Origin: Tamlana sp. I1
Lineage (GTDB): Bacteria > Bacteroidota > Bacteroidia > Flavobacteriales > Flavobacteriaceae
Assembly (NCBI RefSeq): GCF_015355625.1
Contig: NZ_JACLAF010000010.1
Coordinates: 145,947-209,946 of the forward strand
Direction of reading: 5' to 3'
Length of the DNA: 64,000 nucleotides
The position numbers were made by a program, and so were the translations under genes. Shown here in pieces: positions 33,679 through 41,655 of the stretch; within the stretch, counting starts at the first letter, position 1, and each line of letters starts with the position of its first letter. The notes below the pieces were generated by a model. It saw nothing but the letters and a program-made list of their open reading frames with translations, was not told the DNA's origin and did no database searches.

Positions 33679-34125
33679 TTATTGTTTTTTAGTTTTTAAT
33701 AAACTGTTTTGCTCTTCCATAAGCGATGTGAGTTTAGATAACAACTCAATATCCTTTGGGGTTGCCACTGTTTTATCTTTGGTATCCTGTGCTTTATTTC
33801 TTAGCTTATTCATAAATTTAACGACAATAAAAACCGTAAAACCAACAATTAGAAAATCGATCATTGCTTCGCCTAATGCACCGTAACCAATAGCCACTTC
33901 TTCTTTTAAAATTGCATCTGAAGCATCTAAAACAGCATCTTTAAGAATGATTTTTTTATGCTGAAAATTAACGCCTTCCGTTAATAGAGAAAGCGGTGGT
34001 AAAAATACTTTTTTCACTAAAACATCGATAACTTTATTAAATGATGCGCCAATTATAATGCCCACGGCCATATCCATCATGTTTCCTTTTACCGCAAATT
34101 CCTTAAATTCTTTAAGTAACTTCAT
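33679..34125 (-). CDS. mscL: Large-conductance mechanosensitive channel MscL
   Basis: A 148-residue channel that opens under membrane tension. It starts MKLLKEFKEFAVKGNMMDMAVGIIIGASFNKVIDVLVKK, the MscL TM1 motif (VxGNMMDMAVGIIIG) with the gate region; TM2 is AMIDFLIVGFTVFIVVKFMNKL. The C-terminal bundle is LSKLTSLMEEQNSLLKTKKQ. The ATG at 34125 fits the family better than an upstream TTG at 34134. Confidence 0.96.
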   Translation of the reverse strand: MKLLKEFKEFAVKGNMMDMAVGIIIGASFNKVIDVLVKKVFLPPLSLLTEGVNFQHKKIILKDAVLDASDAILKEEVAIGYGALGEAMIDFLIVGFTVFIVVKFMNKLRNKAQDTKDKTVATPKDIELLSKLTSLMEEQNSLLKTKKQ

Positions 34126-34157
34126 ATTATTCAATTTATAAAACAGCTTTAAAACTG

Positions 34158-34190
34158 CAAAGATATTGGTTTACTTAAACATTGTACAAA
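34158..34190 (-). promoter_or_regulatory. mscL promoter
   Basis: On the minus strand TTTG (34190-34187) is followed after 21 bases by TATCTTTG (34165-34158), an exact -33/-7 pair of the Bacteroidota type. It gives a leader of about 25 bases. Confidence 0.7.
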
Positions 34191-34238
34191 GTAATTTGAA
34201 CGAACCGTTATTATCTGCTTTTAAGCACATATTTAACA

Positions 34239-34321
34239 TTATTAGCTTAAAAACTAATATTTTAATTTATTAGCTTAAAAGATTATAATTTTGTTATTCT
34301 GAATAAAAAACAATACATTTG
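34239..34321 (+). promoter_or_regulatory. satD promoter and phased operator array
   Basis: TTTG (34290-34293), 20 bases, TACATTTG (34314-34321): a complete Bacteroidota promoter, with the satD ATG 24 bases further. Just upstream three half-sites alternate in orientation at an exact 14-base period: TATTAG (34240-34245), CTAATA (34254-34259), TATTAG (34268-34273). The outer two are part of an identical 14-base direct repeat TTATTAGCTTAAAA. This layout suggests cooperative binding of a dimeric repressor, perhaps SatD itself. Confidence 0.7.
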
Positions 34322-34345
34322 ATAGATAGATTAGTGCACATATAT

Positions 34346-34948
34346 ATGACAAGCATAATAACAGGCGATATTATAAACTCAAAAGAAAGCTCTCCAAAAA
34401 ATTGGTTAGAGCCACTAAAATTGGTACTAAATCACTTTGGAAACAGCCCTGCGACATGGGAAATATTTAGAGGGGATAGTTTTCAATTGGAAGTTGCCCC
34501 AGAACAGGCTTTAGAGGCTTGTATATTGATAAAAGCTACCATAAAACAATTTAAAAATATTGATGTGAGGCTGGCTATTGGCATTGGCGAAAAATCGTTT
34601 GTTTCAGATAAAATAACAGAATCTAACGGAGAAGCTTTTATTAATTCGGGCGTTTGTTTTGAAGAGTTAAAAAAAACAACTTTAGCAGTAAAATCATCTT
34701 TTGAAACGTTTGACACCCCAATAAACATCATGTTAGAATTGGCGCAACTCACCATAAATTATTGGTCGAGCACATCGGCTTTATTAATAAAAACAACCTT
34801 AGAACATCCTGATTTTAATCAGAGTGAACTAGCCAAAACTTTAGGAAAAACGCAAGGAAACATTAGTCAAGGCTTAAAACGCGCTGGTTTCGACGAACTT
34901 TTTAAACTTCTAAATTATTACAAAACCCAAATACAAACCATATGCTAA
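34346..34948 (+). CDS. SatD family protein
   Basis: A 200-residue protein starting MTSIITGDIINSKESSPKNW, the family opening. Middle: EIFRGDSFQLEV and IDVRLAIGIGEKSFVSDKITESNGEAF, cyclase-like sequence. The C-terminal part is a helix-turn-helix (PDFNQSELAKTLGKTQGNISQGLKRAGFDELFKLLNYY). SatD was first described in the secretion and acid tolerance locus of Streptococcus mutans. The ATG is chosen because upstream TTG overlaps the -7 box. It overlaps the DUF3307 gene by 7 bases, the pair being conserved in Bacteroidota. Confidence 0.82.
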   Translation: MTSIITGDIINSKESSPKNWLEPLKLVLNHFGNSPATWEIFRGDSFQLEVAPEQALEACILIKATIKQFKNIDVRLAIGIGEKSFVSDKITESNGEAFINSGVCFEELKKTTLAVKSSFETFDTPINIMLELAQLTINYWSSTSALLIKTTLEHPDFNQSELAKTLGKTQGNISQGLKRAGFDELFKLLNYYKTQIQTIC

Positions 34949-35658
34949 TTCTGGCACTTAAATTAATTTTAGCTCATCTTATTGGAGATTTTCTATTACA
35001 ACCAAATAGCTGGGTAACACATAAAGAAACCTACAAACACAAATCGAAATTTCTATATTGGCATATATTAGTGCAATTCTGTGCGCTTATTCTCGTACTT
35101 CAATTCAACTTTAAATATTGGGCAGGTATACTAATTATATCTATTTCGCATTATATTATTGATCTTATAAAACTGCATCTTAAATCGTCTGTGAATAACC
35201 GTTATTTATTTGCTTTAGATCAATTAGCACACCTCATCATCATTGCATTGGTTGTAAAAATCTACGAACCTTTTGCATTTAGTTTCAATGTGCTTTTTAA
35301 TGCTAAAAACTTATTATTTATAACCAGTTTAATTTGTTTAACCAAGGTTTCATCAGTGATTATGAAAACCATCATATCCAAATGGGATTTATCCGAATTT
35401 ACCGAAGCCTCTTCATTAGAAAATGCTGGCGCTTATATTGGCATTCTAGAACGCTTGTTTGTTTTCGCCTTTATTGTTACCAACCATTGGGAAGGTGTAG
35501 GCTTTTTAATTGCGGCAAAATCGGTATTTAGATTTGGAGATTTATCGAAAGCAAAAGACCGAAAACTTACAGAATACATATTAATAGGCACTTTGTTAAG
35601 CTTCGGATTAGCGATAATTTTCGCTTTGGGCTTCAATTATGTATTAAAGCTGGTTTAG
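34942..35658 (+). CDS. DUF3307 membrane protein
   Basis: A 238-residue membrane protein with 5-6 segments. The DUF3307 signature is LILAHLIGDFLLQPNSWVTHK...YWHILVQFCALI and ISHYIIDLIKLHL, with histidines placed within membrane helices. The remainder includes LLFITSLICLTKVSSVI and GTLLSFGLAIIFALGFNYVL. Translationally coupled to satD. Its stop overlaps the DM13 gene stop (convergent). Confidence 0.87.
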   Translation: MLILALKLILAHLIGDFLLQPNSWVTHKETYKHKSKFLYWHILVQFCALILVLQFNFKYWAGILIISISHYIIDLIKLHLKSSVNNRYLFALDQLAHLIIIALVVKIYEPFAFSFNVLFNAKNLLFITSLICLTKVSSVIMKTIISKWDLSEFTEASSLENAGAYIGILERLFVFAFIVTNHWEGVGFLIAAKSVFRFGDLSKAKDRKLTEYILIGTLLSFGLAIIFALGFNYVLKLV

Positions 35659-36083
35659 TTCATTTCTAGAATAGCGTTACCGAAATTAACACCAAAAGGC
35701 ACACACCAAACAATGACATAATTATATTCTGAAAAATCTACATTATCTGGGATATCATATTCGTATTCTCCGTCTAAACCTTTTAAAGCTCCTAAGGAAA
35801 TATACTCGCTAGCGTTGGCATCGGTTGCTAAATAGAGTTCTAATGAAGGACCTTCATCAGACTTAAAATTAGAAAGCTTTAAAACCGTTTTTTCTTTATT
35901 TACAGAAGCTACGCCCGAGGTTGGGTGTGCTACAGAAATAAAATTCCCGCTATACGTTGCTTCATCTTCCATATCCATGTTTTCCTCCATGGTCATGTCT
36001 TCTTCATTAATTGATGCATCATCACTTGAAGAACATGCAGTTAAACAAATAGCACTAAAAAGAATTAAAAAATACGATTTCAT
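35655..36083 (-). CDS. DM13 domain lipoprotein
   Basis: A 142-residue lipoprotein (KSYFLILFSAICLTACSSS) with an acidic linker (NEEDMTMEENMDMEDE) and a DM13 domain (YSGNFISVAHPTSGVASVNK, LKLSNFKSDEGPSLELYLATD, YNYVIVWCVPFGVNFGNA). The DM13 cysteine in VIVWC is present; the domain is thought to have a redox role. ATG at 36083 is chosen because it gives the lipoprotein signal; a longer frame would run into the neighbouring gene. Near a cytochrome c biogenesis gene on the same strand, which fits a redox role. Confidence 0.85.
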   Translation of the reverse strand: MKSYFLILFSAICLTACSSSDDASINEEDMTMEENMDMEDEATYSGNFISVAHPTSGVASVNKEKTVLKLSNFKSDEGPSLELYLATDANASEYISLGALKGLDGEYEYDIPDNVDFSEYNYVIVWCVPFGVNFGNAILEMN

Positions 36084-36159
36084 AATATGTTGTGTTAAGT
36101 TAGTATCCTTCATAAGTCGAAAGCTACTGAAAAACTTTACACAATTCATCAATAAAAAA

Positions 36160-39100
36160 TTACTTTTTATAATACTTTGAATAACCACGATAAGAGAAAA
36201 ATCCTAAAATGGCAATAAGTCCGCAGGCAATAGCTATAAATTTCACGCTCACAATTTGATCGCCACTGGCATAACTATGCAATCCAGCTAAGTAGAAATT
36301 CACTCCGAAATACGTCATTAAAATACTAGAAAATGCAACGATTGATAATAAGTTAAAAATCCATCGTCCGCGTAGTCCTGGCACCAAACGCATGTGAATT
36401 ACAAAAGCATAAATCATAATACTAATAAGTGCCCAGGTTTCTTTAGGATCCCAGCCCCAATAGCGTCCCCAACTTTCATTAGCCCACATACCACCAAGAA
36501 AGTTTCCTATGGTAAGCATAACCAATCCAACGGTTAAAGCCATTTCAGTGATAATAGTTAACTCTTTAATATTTAAATCCATTTTCACTTTATTGGCCTT
36601 ATTGGTAAAAATCATTAAGAATAGCGACACAATCCCTAAAATCATACCCAAAGTAAATGGTCCGTAACTTGCTACAATAACCGCCACATGAATCATAAGC
36701 CAATAACTGTTTAAAACAGGTTGTAAATTAGCAATAGCAGGATCCATCCAGTTCCAATGTGCAATCATTAAAATCATAGCGGTTACAAACGCTCCTGCTG
36801 CAATAGTTAGGTTAGACGATTTTCTTTTAAGAACATCACCTATTGAAGCTGATATAGTCGCTAAAACCCCTGAAGGTTTTACAGCAGACGCTTTTTTGCC
36901 CGCTTTACTTATTCCTGTGATTAAACCAAATAACATGGTTGACCATGCCACATAAATCATAGACTCGTAAGCATCACTCCAAGGTGCGTGACCAGAAATG
37001 TACCATCTTGCTATTAATCCTGCTGTATGTAATACAAACAGTCCTATTATTATGAATTTAAAAAAATTTATAGCGCCATTTACAAATTTTCGTTTATCAT
37101 TAAAAATTTGAACAATTAGTAAGATAAACATTAGTGTTCCTGCATATAAATACCAACTAAACAACTTCTTAAAAATATCGTATTTATTATACAGTATTTC
37201 GGCATTTATCTTTTTATCACTAAGCATGACTTTGCCTCCGTAACGATGTTGTGTTTTTTCAAAAGCTGTTAAGAGTTTTTCAGATTCACTAAAATCGCCT
37301 GTTTTTTTGGCTTCATTTAAGGTAAACAAATAGGTTCTGAAACCATTTTTAACAAAATTACTGTAAAGCGAATCTTTTATAACCGACATATGCTGCGCAT
37401 AATCGTAAGTAGAAATCCACTTATTATTTGGATCTTCTGGAATTGGGAATATTTTTAACGACATCCCTTCAATAGCATTATACAGTAAACTAACACGTTG
37501 GTCGGTTTCTTTAAATTCCTTTTGAAAACCAGTAGGCACTTGTGCTTTGTAAGCTTCATCTAAAAATGGGCCTAAAATATATTCGCCACGTTCTGTAAAG
37601 AAATCGGCTAAAGCCACATACTTTTCTTCTTTTGGAATATGAAGAAGATGTCTTATCGAATCACCTTTTTTAGGCTTTAAATAAATGATTGGTACATTAT
37701 ACCAAAGCATCGGACTTTCTTGAATGGACAGGAATACTTGATTGGCATCAAAATCGCCATAAGTATCACTTTTACTTAATTTACGAAGCATTTCTGATGC
37801 ATAAGTATCTACAGGCATCATTCGCCCGCTTAAATCTTGAATCACTAAATTCCCAAATTTATCGGCGTGTGCTTTCGGTGTAATATTGCTATGTAGAATA
37901 GAATCTATTTGTGCTTTGGTTGGTTTAGAGTGGTTATGACCATCATTAGCCGAATGTTCATGATCTTGTGCAAAACCTGTCAAACTTAAACACAGCACTA
38001 AAACTGTGAGTATTTTAGCTTTTTTAGCTTTAACTTTTTCCAACTGCTTTTTCAAATCTCCAAATCGAGAATGTTTACTAAACAAAATAGCCATTAATCC
38101 AAAATACAACATAAAATAGCCAATATAAGTAAGCATAGTCCCCCAATAATCATGGTTTACAGAAAGTACCGTCCCTTTTTCATCAGGATCGAAACTCGAT
38201 TGAAAAAAGCGGTACCCGCCATGATCTAGAATATTATTCATGTAAATTTTATAGTCGAAGTCTTCTTGGTTTTTATCTATAACCGTAACTTCACTAGAAT
38301 ATGCCGAAAAACCACGTTCTGTTCCTGGGTAGCGCTCGGCTTCAAAATCGTTTAATTTTATTGAAAAAGGCAATTCTAGAACTTTCGAACCGTATTTAAA
38401 CGCGAAATCTAATCCGCCAACACTTATCTGTTTAAACATACCTCCACTTCCCTTATTTCCAAGGATGCTAATACTTTTAGATTCACCGTTAGTGGTAACT
38501 CTAAGTTTAACTCCATCGGTACTGCTATTTTTAAGGATTTCTGAAGCTTTAACTACATCAAACTCTCCTTTTACAACTGGCTTTGGAAATACCATCTGCA
38601 TGTTTCCAATCACATATCTTGATCTTAAAACCAAAGGTTGTAAACTATCTTTTACCAACTTACCTTGTGCCATGGTTGCCATGGTCATGTACTCGCCTTC
38701 AAAAGGAGAATTTATAGATAAATCGCCATTTTTATAGGTAATATTTATGGCGCCTTCTGTAGGTTTATTTAAAGCAATAAGAATTCCGTGAACGCTTTGT
38801 ACTTCACCTACTTTAAGAAAATGATTGTGTGGTCCATTACTTCCTGCTTCTACTAACTTTAAATATTCTTCGCCATTTTCATTCGGAACGATATCTTCTT
38901 CAGCTCCAACAATAAACTTTTCTAATTCGATATTTACAGGTTGATTATGGTATTTTGTATCTATTTCAAAATGATTATTTAAACGTCCTGAAAAATCAAC
39001 TTCACGTTCAATTGGCAAACGCTGTGGCACGCCATCAATTTTATAATCGCCATCGATGTAAGTTGTAATATATGTTTTTTGAGAAAGAAAGGTGTTTTCG

Positions 39101-39444
39101 GTGGCGCCTTCACGAATGGCCATCATACCTTCAAAACTAGCATAACGTGTAATAAACGCCCCAATTAGAATAAAAATAAAAGATAAATGCAAGATGAAAG
39201 TCGCCCATTTTTCCTTTTTATAGAGCCTGTATCTAAAAACATTTCCAACAAAATTAATTACGAAAAACACCATAATGGCTTCAAACCACCATGCGTTGTA
39301 AATTAAATTTCGTGTATATGGCGTTGGTGATGTGTCTTGGCCGGCGTCTAAAAAAGTTCCTACTGCCATAGCTGCTGCAAATACTATGAATAAAACGGCT
39401 GTAAGTTTAGTTGAAAAGAAAATGTTAGCGAGTCTTTTTTGCAT
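36160..39444 (-). CDS. Cytochrome c biogenesis protein, CcsB-CcsA (ResB-ResC) fusion
   Basis: A 1094-residue membrane protein of System II. The N-terminal half is ResB/CcsB-like: membrane segments from residue 10 and a large periplasmic part (residues about 130-440). A His-rich linker follows (DHEHSANDGHNHS, about residue 495). The C-terminal half is CcsA with the tryptophan-rich WWD motif SWGRYWGWDPKETWAL at about residue 1000. Heme is carried across the membrane and joined to apocytochrome c. The fused form is common in Bacteroidota and epsilonproteobacteria. Confidence 0.95.
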   Translation of the reverse strand: MQKRLANIFFSTKLTAVLFIVFAAAMAVGTFLDAGQDTSPTPYTRNLIYNAWWFEAIMVFFVINFVGNVFRYRLYKKEKWATFILHLSFIFILIGAFITRYASFEGMMAIREGATENTFLSQKTYITTYIDGDYKIDGVPQRLPIEREVDFSGRLNNHFEIDTKYHNQPVNIELEKFIVGAEEDIVPNENGEEYLKLVEAGSNGPHNHFLKVGEVQSVHGILIALNKPTEGAINITYKNGDLSINSPFEGEYMTMATMAQGKLVKDSLQPLVLRSRYVIGNMQMVFPKPVVKGEFDVVKASEILKNSSTDGVKLRVTTNGESKSISILGNKGSGGMFKQISVGGLDFAFKYGSKVLELPFSIKLNDFEAERYPGTERGFSAYSSEVTVIDKNQEDFDYKIYMNNILDHGGYRFFQSSFDPDEKGTVLSVNHDYWGTMLTYIGYFMLYFGLMAILFSKHSRFGDLKKQLEKVKAKKAKILTVLVLCLSLTGFAQDHEHSANDGHNHSKPTKAQIDSILHSNITPKAHADKFGNLVIQDLSGRMMPVDTYASEMLRKLSKSDTYGDFDANQVFLSIQESPMLWYNVPIIYLKPKKGDSIRHLLHIPKEEKYVALADFFTERGEYILGPFLDEAYKAQVPTGFQKEFKETDQRVSLLYNAIEGMSLKIFPIPEDPNNKWISTYDYAQHMSVIKDSLYSNFVKNGFRTYLFTLNEAKKTGDFSESEKLLTAFEKTQHRYGGKVMLSDKKINAEILYNKYDIFKKLFSWYLYAGTLMFILLIVQIFNDKRKFVNGAINFFKFIIIGLFVLHTAGLIARWYISGHAPWSDAYESMIYVAWSTMLFGLITGISKAGKKASAVKPSGVLATISASIGDVLKRKSSNLTIAAGAFVTAMILMIAHWNWMDPAIANLQPVLNSYWLMIHVAVIVASYGPFTLGMILGIVSLFLMIFTNKANKVKMDLNIKELTIITEMALTVGLVMLTIGNFLGGMWANESWGRYWGWDPKETWALISIMIYAFVIHMRLVPGLRGRWIFNLLSIVAFSSILMTYFGVNFYLAGLHSYASGDQIVSVKFIAIACGLIAILGFFSYRGYSKYYKK

Positions 39445-39470
39445 AATAGTAACCTATTTTTGAGGTCGCG

Positions 39471-39478
39471 CAAATTTA
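39471..39478 (-). promoter_or_regulatory. -7 box of the CcsBA gene
   Basis: Minus strand TAAATTTG, an exact TAnnTTTG match, 27 bases upstream of the ATG; -33 not seen. Confidence 0.5.
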
Positions 39479-39629
39479 AGAATTTAAGTTTGTTTTGAAG
39501 TGTTAAAGTATTCAAAAAAAGAGACTAATTCCGTAAGAAGTAGATGGAATTAATACCTTTATATTCGTCGTGTCTTTCTTGTGAAATTTTGAGGAATGTA
39601 TTATTTTACTGAGATTTACAAAGGCTTGA

Positions 39630-39730
39630 TTTTGTGATTTATTCTCCGTGAAACTCTGTGGTTACTCTGTGCAACTTTGTGTAAATATGATACTACACTG
39701 AGACTCGCAGAGAAAAATCATCTCACTATA
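39630..39730. repeat. Degenerate 'actctgtg' intergenic repeat tract
   Basis: CTCCGTGAAACTCTGTGG, TTACTCTGTG and CAACTTTGTG follow each other, then ACTGAGACTCGCAGAG in the other orientation. Same wording as 7452-7556. The gap 39445-39751 (307 bases) holds this tract and the CcsBA promoter. Confidence 0.5.
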
Positions 39731-39751
39731 AACTGTGACTGTAAACTGAGA

Positions 39752-40147
39752 CTAAACCCTACCTCCTCTAGCTTCAAATATTTTCATATACAAAAAAGTG
39801 CCCATTTTACGAGCGCGGTGCTTGGCATTTTGGGCATAATCGCCTTCGAAGAGCTCGTCGATAGTTTCAAACCACAAATTAATCCAGAGTCCGAAATGGC
39901 GTTCATTAATACAATGATTATTGTCCTGATCAACTTTAATGTGCGCCTCTAAAGGATTTCCTAGATATTTTGTTTTTAGGAACAAACTCGCTTCCCAAAA
40001 GTTGGTTAAATTTTCAATATGTGCAGGCCAATCTTTAATCAGGTTGTTAAAAAACGGTCCTAACTCTTCATCACTTCGAATTTTATCATAGAAAGAAGAC
40101 ACGAGTAAATGCACATCTTCTCTGGTTTTAATATCTTTTTTCTGCAT
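39752..40147 (-). CDS. Group III truncated hemoglobin
   Basis: A 131-residue heme protein of the 2/2 fold: REDVHLLVSSFYDKIRSDEELGPFF, then DWPAHIENLTNFWEASLF and the C-terminal HFGLWINLWFETIDELFEG...RARKMGTF typical of group III. Binds oxygen or nitric oxide; function in vivo is not known. The ATG is 57 bases from the divergent DUF2520 gene. Confidence 0.9.
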   Translation of the reverse strand: MQKKDIKTREDVHLLVSSFYDKIRSDEELGPFFNNLIKDWPAHIENLTNFWEASLFLKTKYLGNPLEAHIKVDQDNNHCINERHFGLWINLWFETIDELFEGDYAQNAKHRARKMGTFLYMKIFEARGGRV

Positions 40148-40151
40148 CTAA

Positions 40152-40159
40152 CAAAGATA
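40152..40159 (-). promoter_or_regulatory. -7 box of the truncated hemoglobin gene, very close to the ATG
   Basis: Minus strand TATCTTTG, exact match, ends 5 bases before the ATG (40147), so the transcript would have little or no 5' leader. Confidence 0.5.
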
Positions 40160-40204
40160 GCACAATTGGTTTTTAAATAGGCTAATATTGTCTATTTTAG
40201 CGGT

Positions 40205-40972
40205 ATGATTTCAGTAGTAATTCTTGGCGCAGGCAACGTTGCCACACACTTGTTTAAAGCGTTTAATAAAACCGATGAAGTTTCTGTAATACAATGGTAT
40301 AACAGAAATTTAGACACCATAAAACCATTTAAAAACTTGGTTGAAATAACCAACGATTTAAATGCTTTAAAAGAAGCCGATGTTTACATTTTAGCCGTTA
40401 GCGATGATGTAATTGGCGAACTTTCATCTAAATTACCTTTTGAAAACCGATTGGTTGTACACACTTCCGGAGGTGTTGGTGTTTACGAATTAGACAAAAA
40501 ACATAAACGTGGCGTGCTATATCCCTTGCAGACTTTCAGTAAGAATGCTGAAATAGATTTTGCAAACGTTCCTATTTGTATTGAAACTATCGACAAAAAA
40601 AGTTATCCGCTTTTAAAGCAATTGGCACGAAGCTTAGGAAGCCCAACAAAACGTGTTAATAGCGACCAACGTCGTGTGTTACACGCTGCGGCAGTTTTTG
40701 TAAATAATTTTACCAATCAGCTTTATCGTATTGGTCATGAAATTACAGAAAGTGAAGGCGCCGAATTCGATTTGCTAAAACCACTAATTCTAGAAACTGC
40801 CAAAAAAGTTCAAGATATGTCGCCGTATATGGCGCAAACAGGGCCTGCTAAACGCAACGATAAAAAAACTATAAAAAAACATGTGAAGCTTTTAAAAAAG
40901 CAAGAGCATAAAGACATTTATAATTTACTAACAGATTCTATAAAACAAACCCATGGAAGAAAAAAGCTATAA
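40205..40972 (+). CDS. Rossmann-like / DUF2520 oxidoreductase
   Basis: A 255-residue protein with NAD(P)-binding N-terminus (VILGAGNVATHLFKAF, ADVYILAVSDDVI, LVVHTSGGVGVYEL) and the DUF2520 helical C-terminal domain (HAAAVFVNNFTNQLYRIG, DLLKPLILETAKKV, TGPAKRNDKKTIKKH). Distantly related to ketopantoate reductases and pyrroline-5-carboxylate reductase; substrate unknown. First gene of a six-gene cluster; overlaps the next gene by 20 bases. Confidence 0.88.
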   Translation: MISVVILGAGNVATHLFKAFNKTDEVSVIQWYNRNLDTIKPFKNLVEITNDLNALKEADVYILAVSDDVIGELSSKLPFENRLVVHTSGGVGVYELDKKHKRGVLYPLQTFSKNAEIDFANVPICIETIDKKSYPLLKQLARSLGSPTKRVNSDQRRVLHAAAVFVNNFTNQLYRIGHEITESEGAEFDLLKPLILETAKKVQDMSPYMAQTGPAKRNDKKTIKKHVKLLKKQEHKDIYNLLTDSIKQTHGRKKL

Positions 40973-41483
40973 AGAATATTTAGAACACATTACAACTTTT
41001 ATTTTTGATGTTGATGGTGTTTTAACCGATGGATCTGTAACTGTAACAACTACGGGCGAAATGTTAAGAACCATGAATATTAAAGATGGTTATGCATTAA
41101 AAACAGCTGTAGACCGAGGGTTTAACGTGTGTATTATTTCGGGAGGTTCTAATGAAGGTGTTCGCATTCGCTTAGAAGGTTTAGGCATTACCGATATATA
41201 TTTAGGGGCTCACAACAAAATAGAGCAGCTTGACGATTATTTCACCAAAAAAGATATCGTTTCAGAAAACGTGTTATACATGGGCGACGACATCCCTGAC
41301 TACCCCGTTATGAAAGGCATTGGTTTGCCTTGTTGTCCGCAAGATGCTGTTCCTGAAATTAAAAACATTTCAAAATACATTTCACATAAAAAAGGAGGCA
41401 AAGGTGCCGTTCGCGATGTTATCGAACAAGTTTTAAAAGTTCAAGGAAAATGGAGTGGCAATTTTTCAGCTAAGTATGATTGA
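40953..41483 (+). CDS. KdsC-type HAD phosphatase
   Basis: A 176-residue HAD phosphatase without cap domain, of the 3-deoxy-D-manno-octulosonate 8-phosphate (KDO-8-P) phosphatase type: FIFDVDGVLTDGSV, MNIKDGYALKTAV, ISGGSNEGV, YMGDDIPDYPVM and RDVIEQVLKVQGKW. KDO-8-P dephosphorylation for lipopolysaccharide is likely, but no kdsA or kdsB lies nearby. Overlaps the DUF2520 gene. Confidence 0.88.
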   Translation: MEEKSYKEYLEHITTFIFDVDGVLTDGSVTVTTTGEMLRTMNIKDGYALKTAVDRGFNVCIISGGSNEGVRIRLEGLGITDIYLGAHNKIEQLDDYFTKKDIVSENVLYMGDDIPDYPVMKGIGLPCCPQDAVPEIKNISKYISHKKGGKGAVRDVIEQVLKVQGKWSGNFSAKYD

Positions 41484-41650
41484 TTGAATTTGGTTGTTGG
41501 TTGATGGTTGTTGGTTATTGGTTATTGGTTATTGGTTATTAACAAACTAACTTTTTAACTCCATAACAACTTTTAACCGCATCACTTCATAACTTCCTAA
41601 CTTTCTAACTCCTTAACTACATAACCCCTTAACCCCCTAACTCCAAACTA
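41484..41650 (+). repeat. Heptamer and octamer periodic repeat tract
   Basis: First TTATTGG-type heptamers (GGTTATT repeated four times at 41512-41540), then an 8-base period from about 41585 to 41645: CTTCCTAA, CTTTCTAA, CTCCTTAA, CTACATAA, CCCCTTAA, CCCCCTAA. The octamer CTTTCTAA differs by one base from GTTTCTAA in the array at 8293-8406. Confidence 0.85.
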
Positions 41651-41655
41651 AAAAA

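Noticed and set aside
34319..34345. TTG at 34319 as the start of satD
   Set aside because: It lies inside the -7 box TACATTTG; the ATG at 34346 gives the family N-terminus MTSIITGDI.
36084..36188. Longer N-terminus of the DM13 lipoprotein
   Set aside because: The extension would remove the lipoprotein signal and overlap the 3' end of the CcsBA gene.
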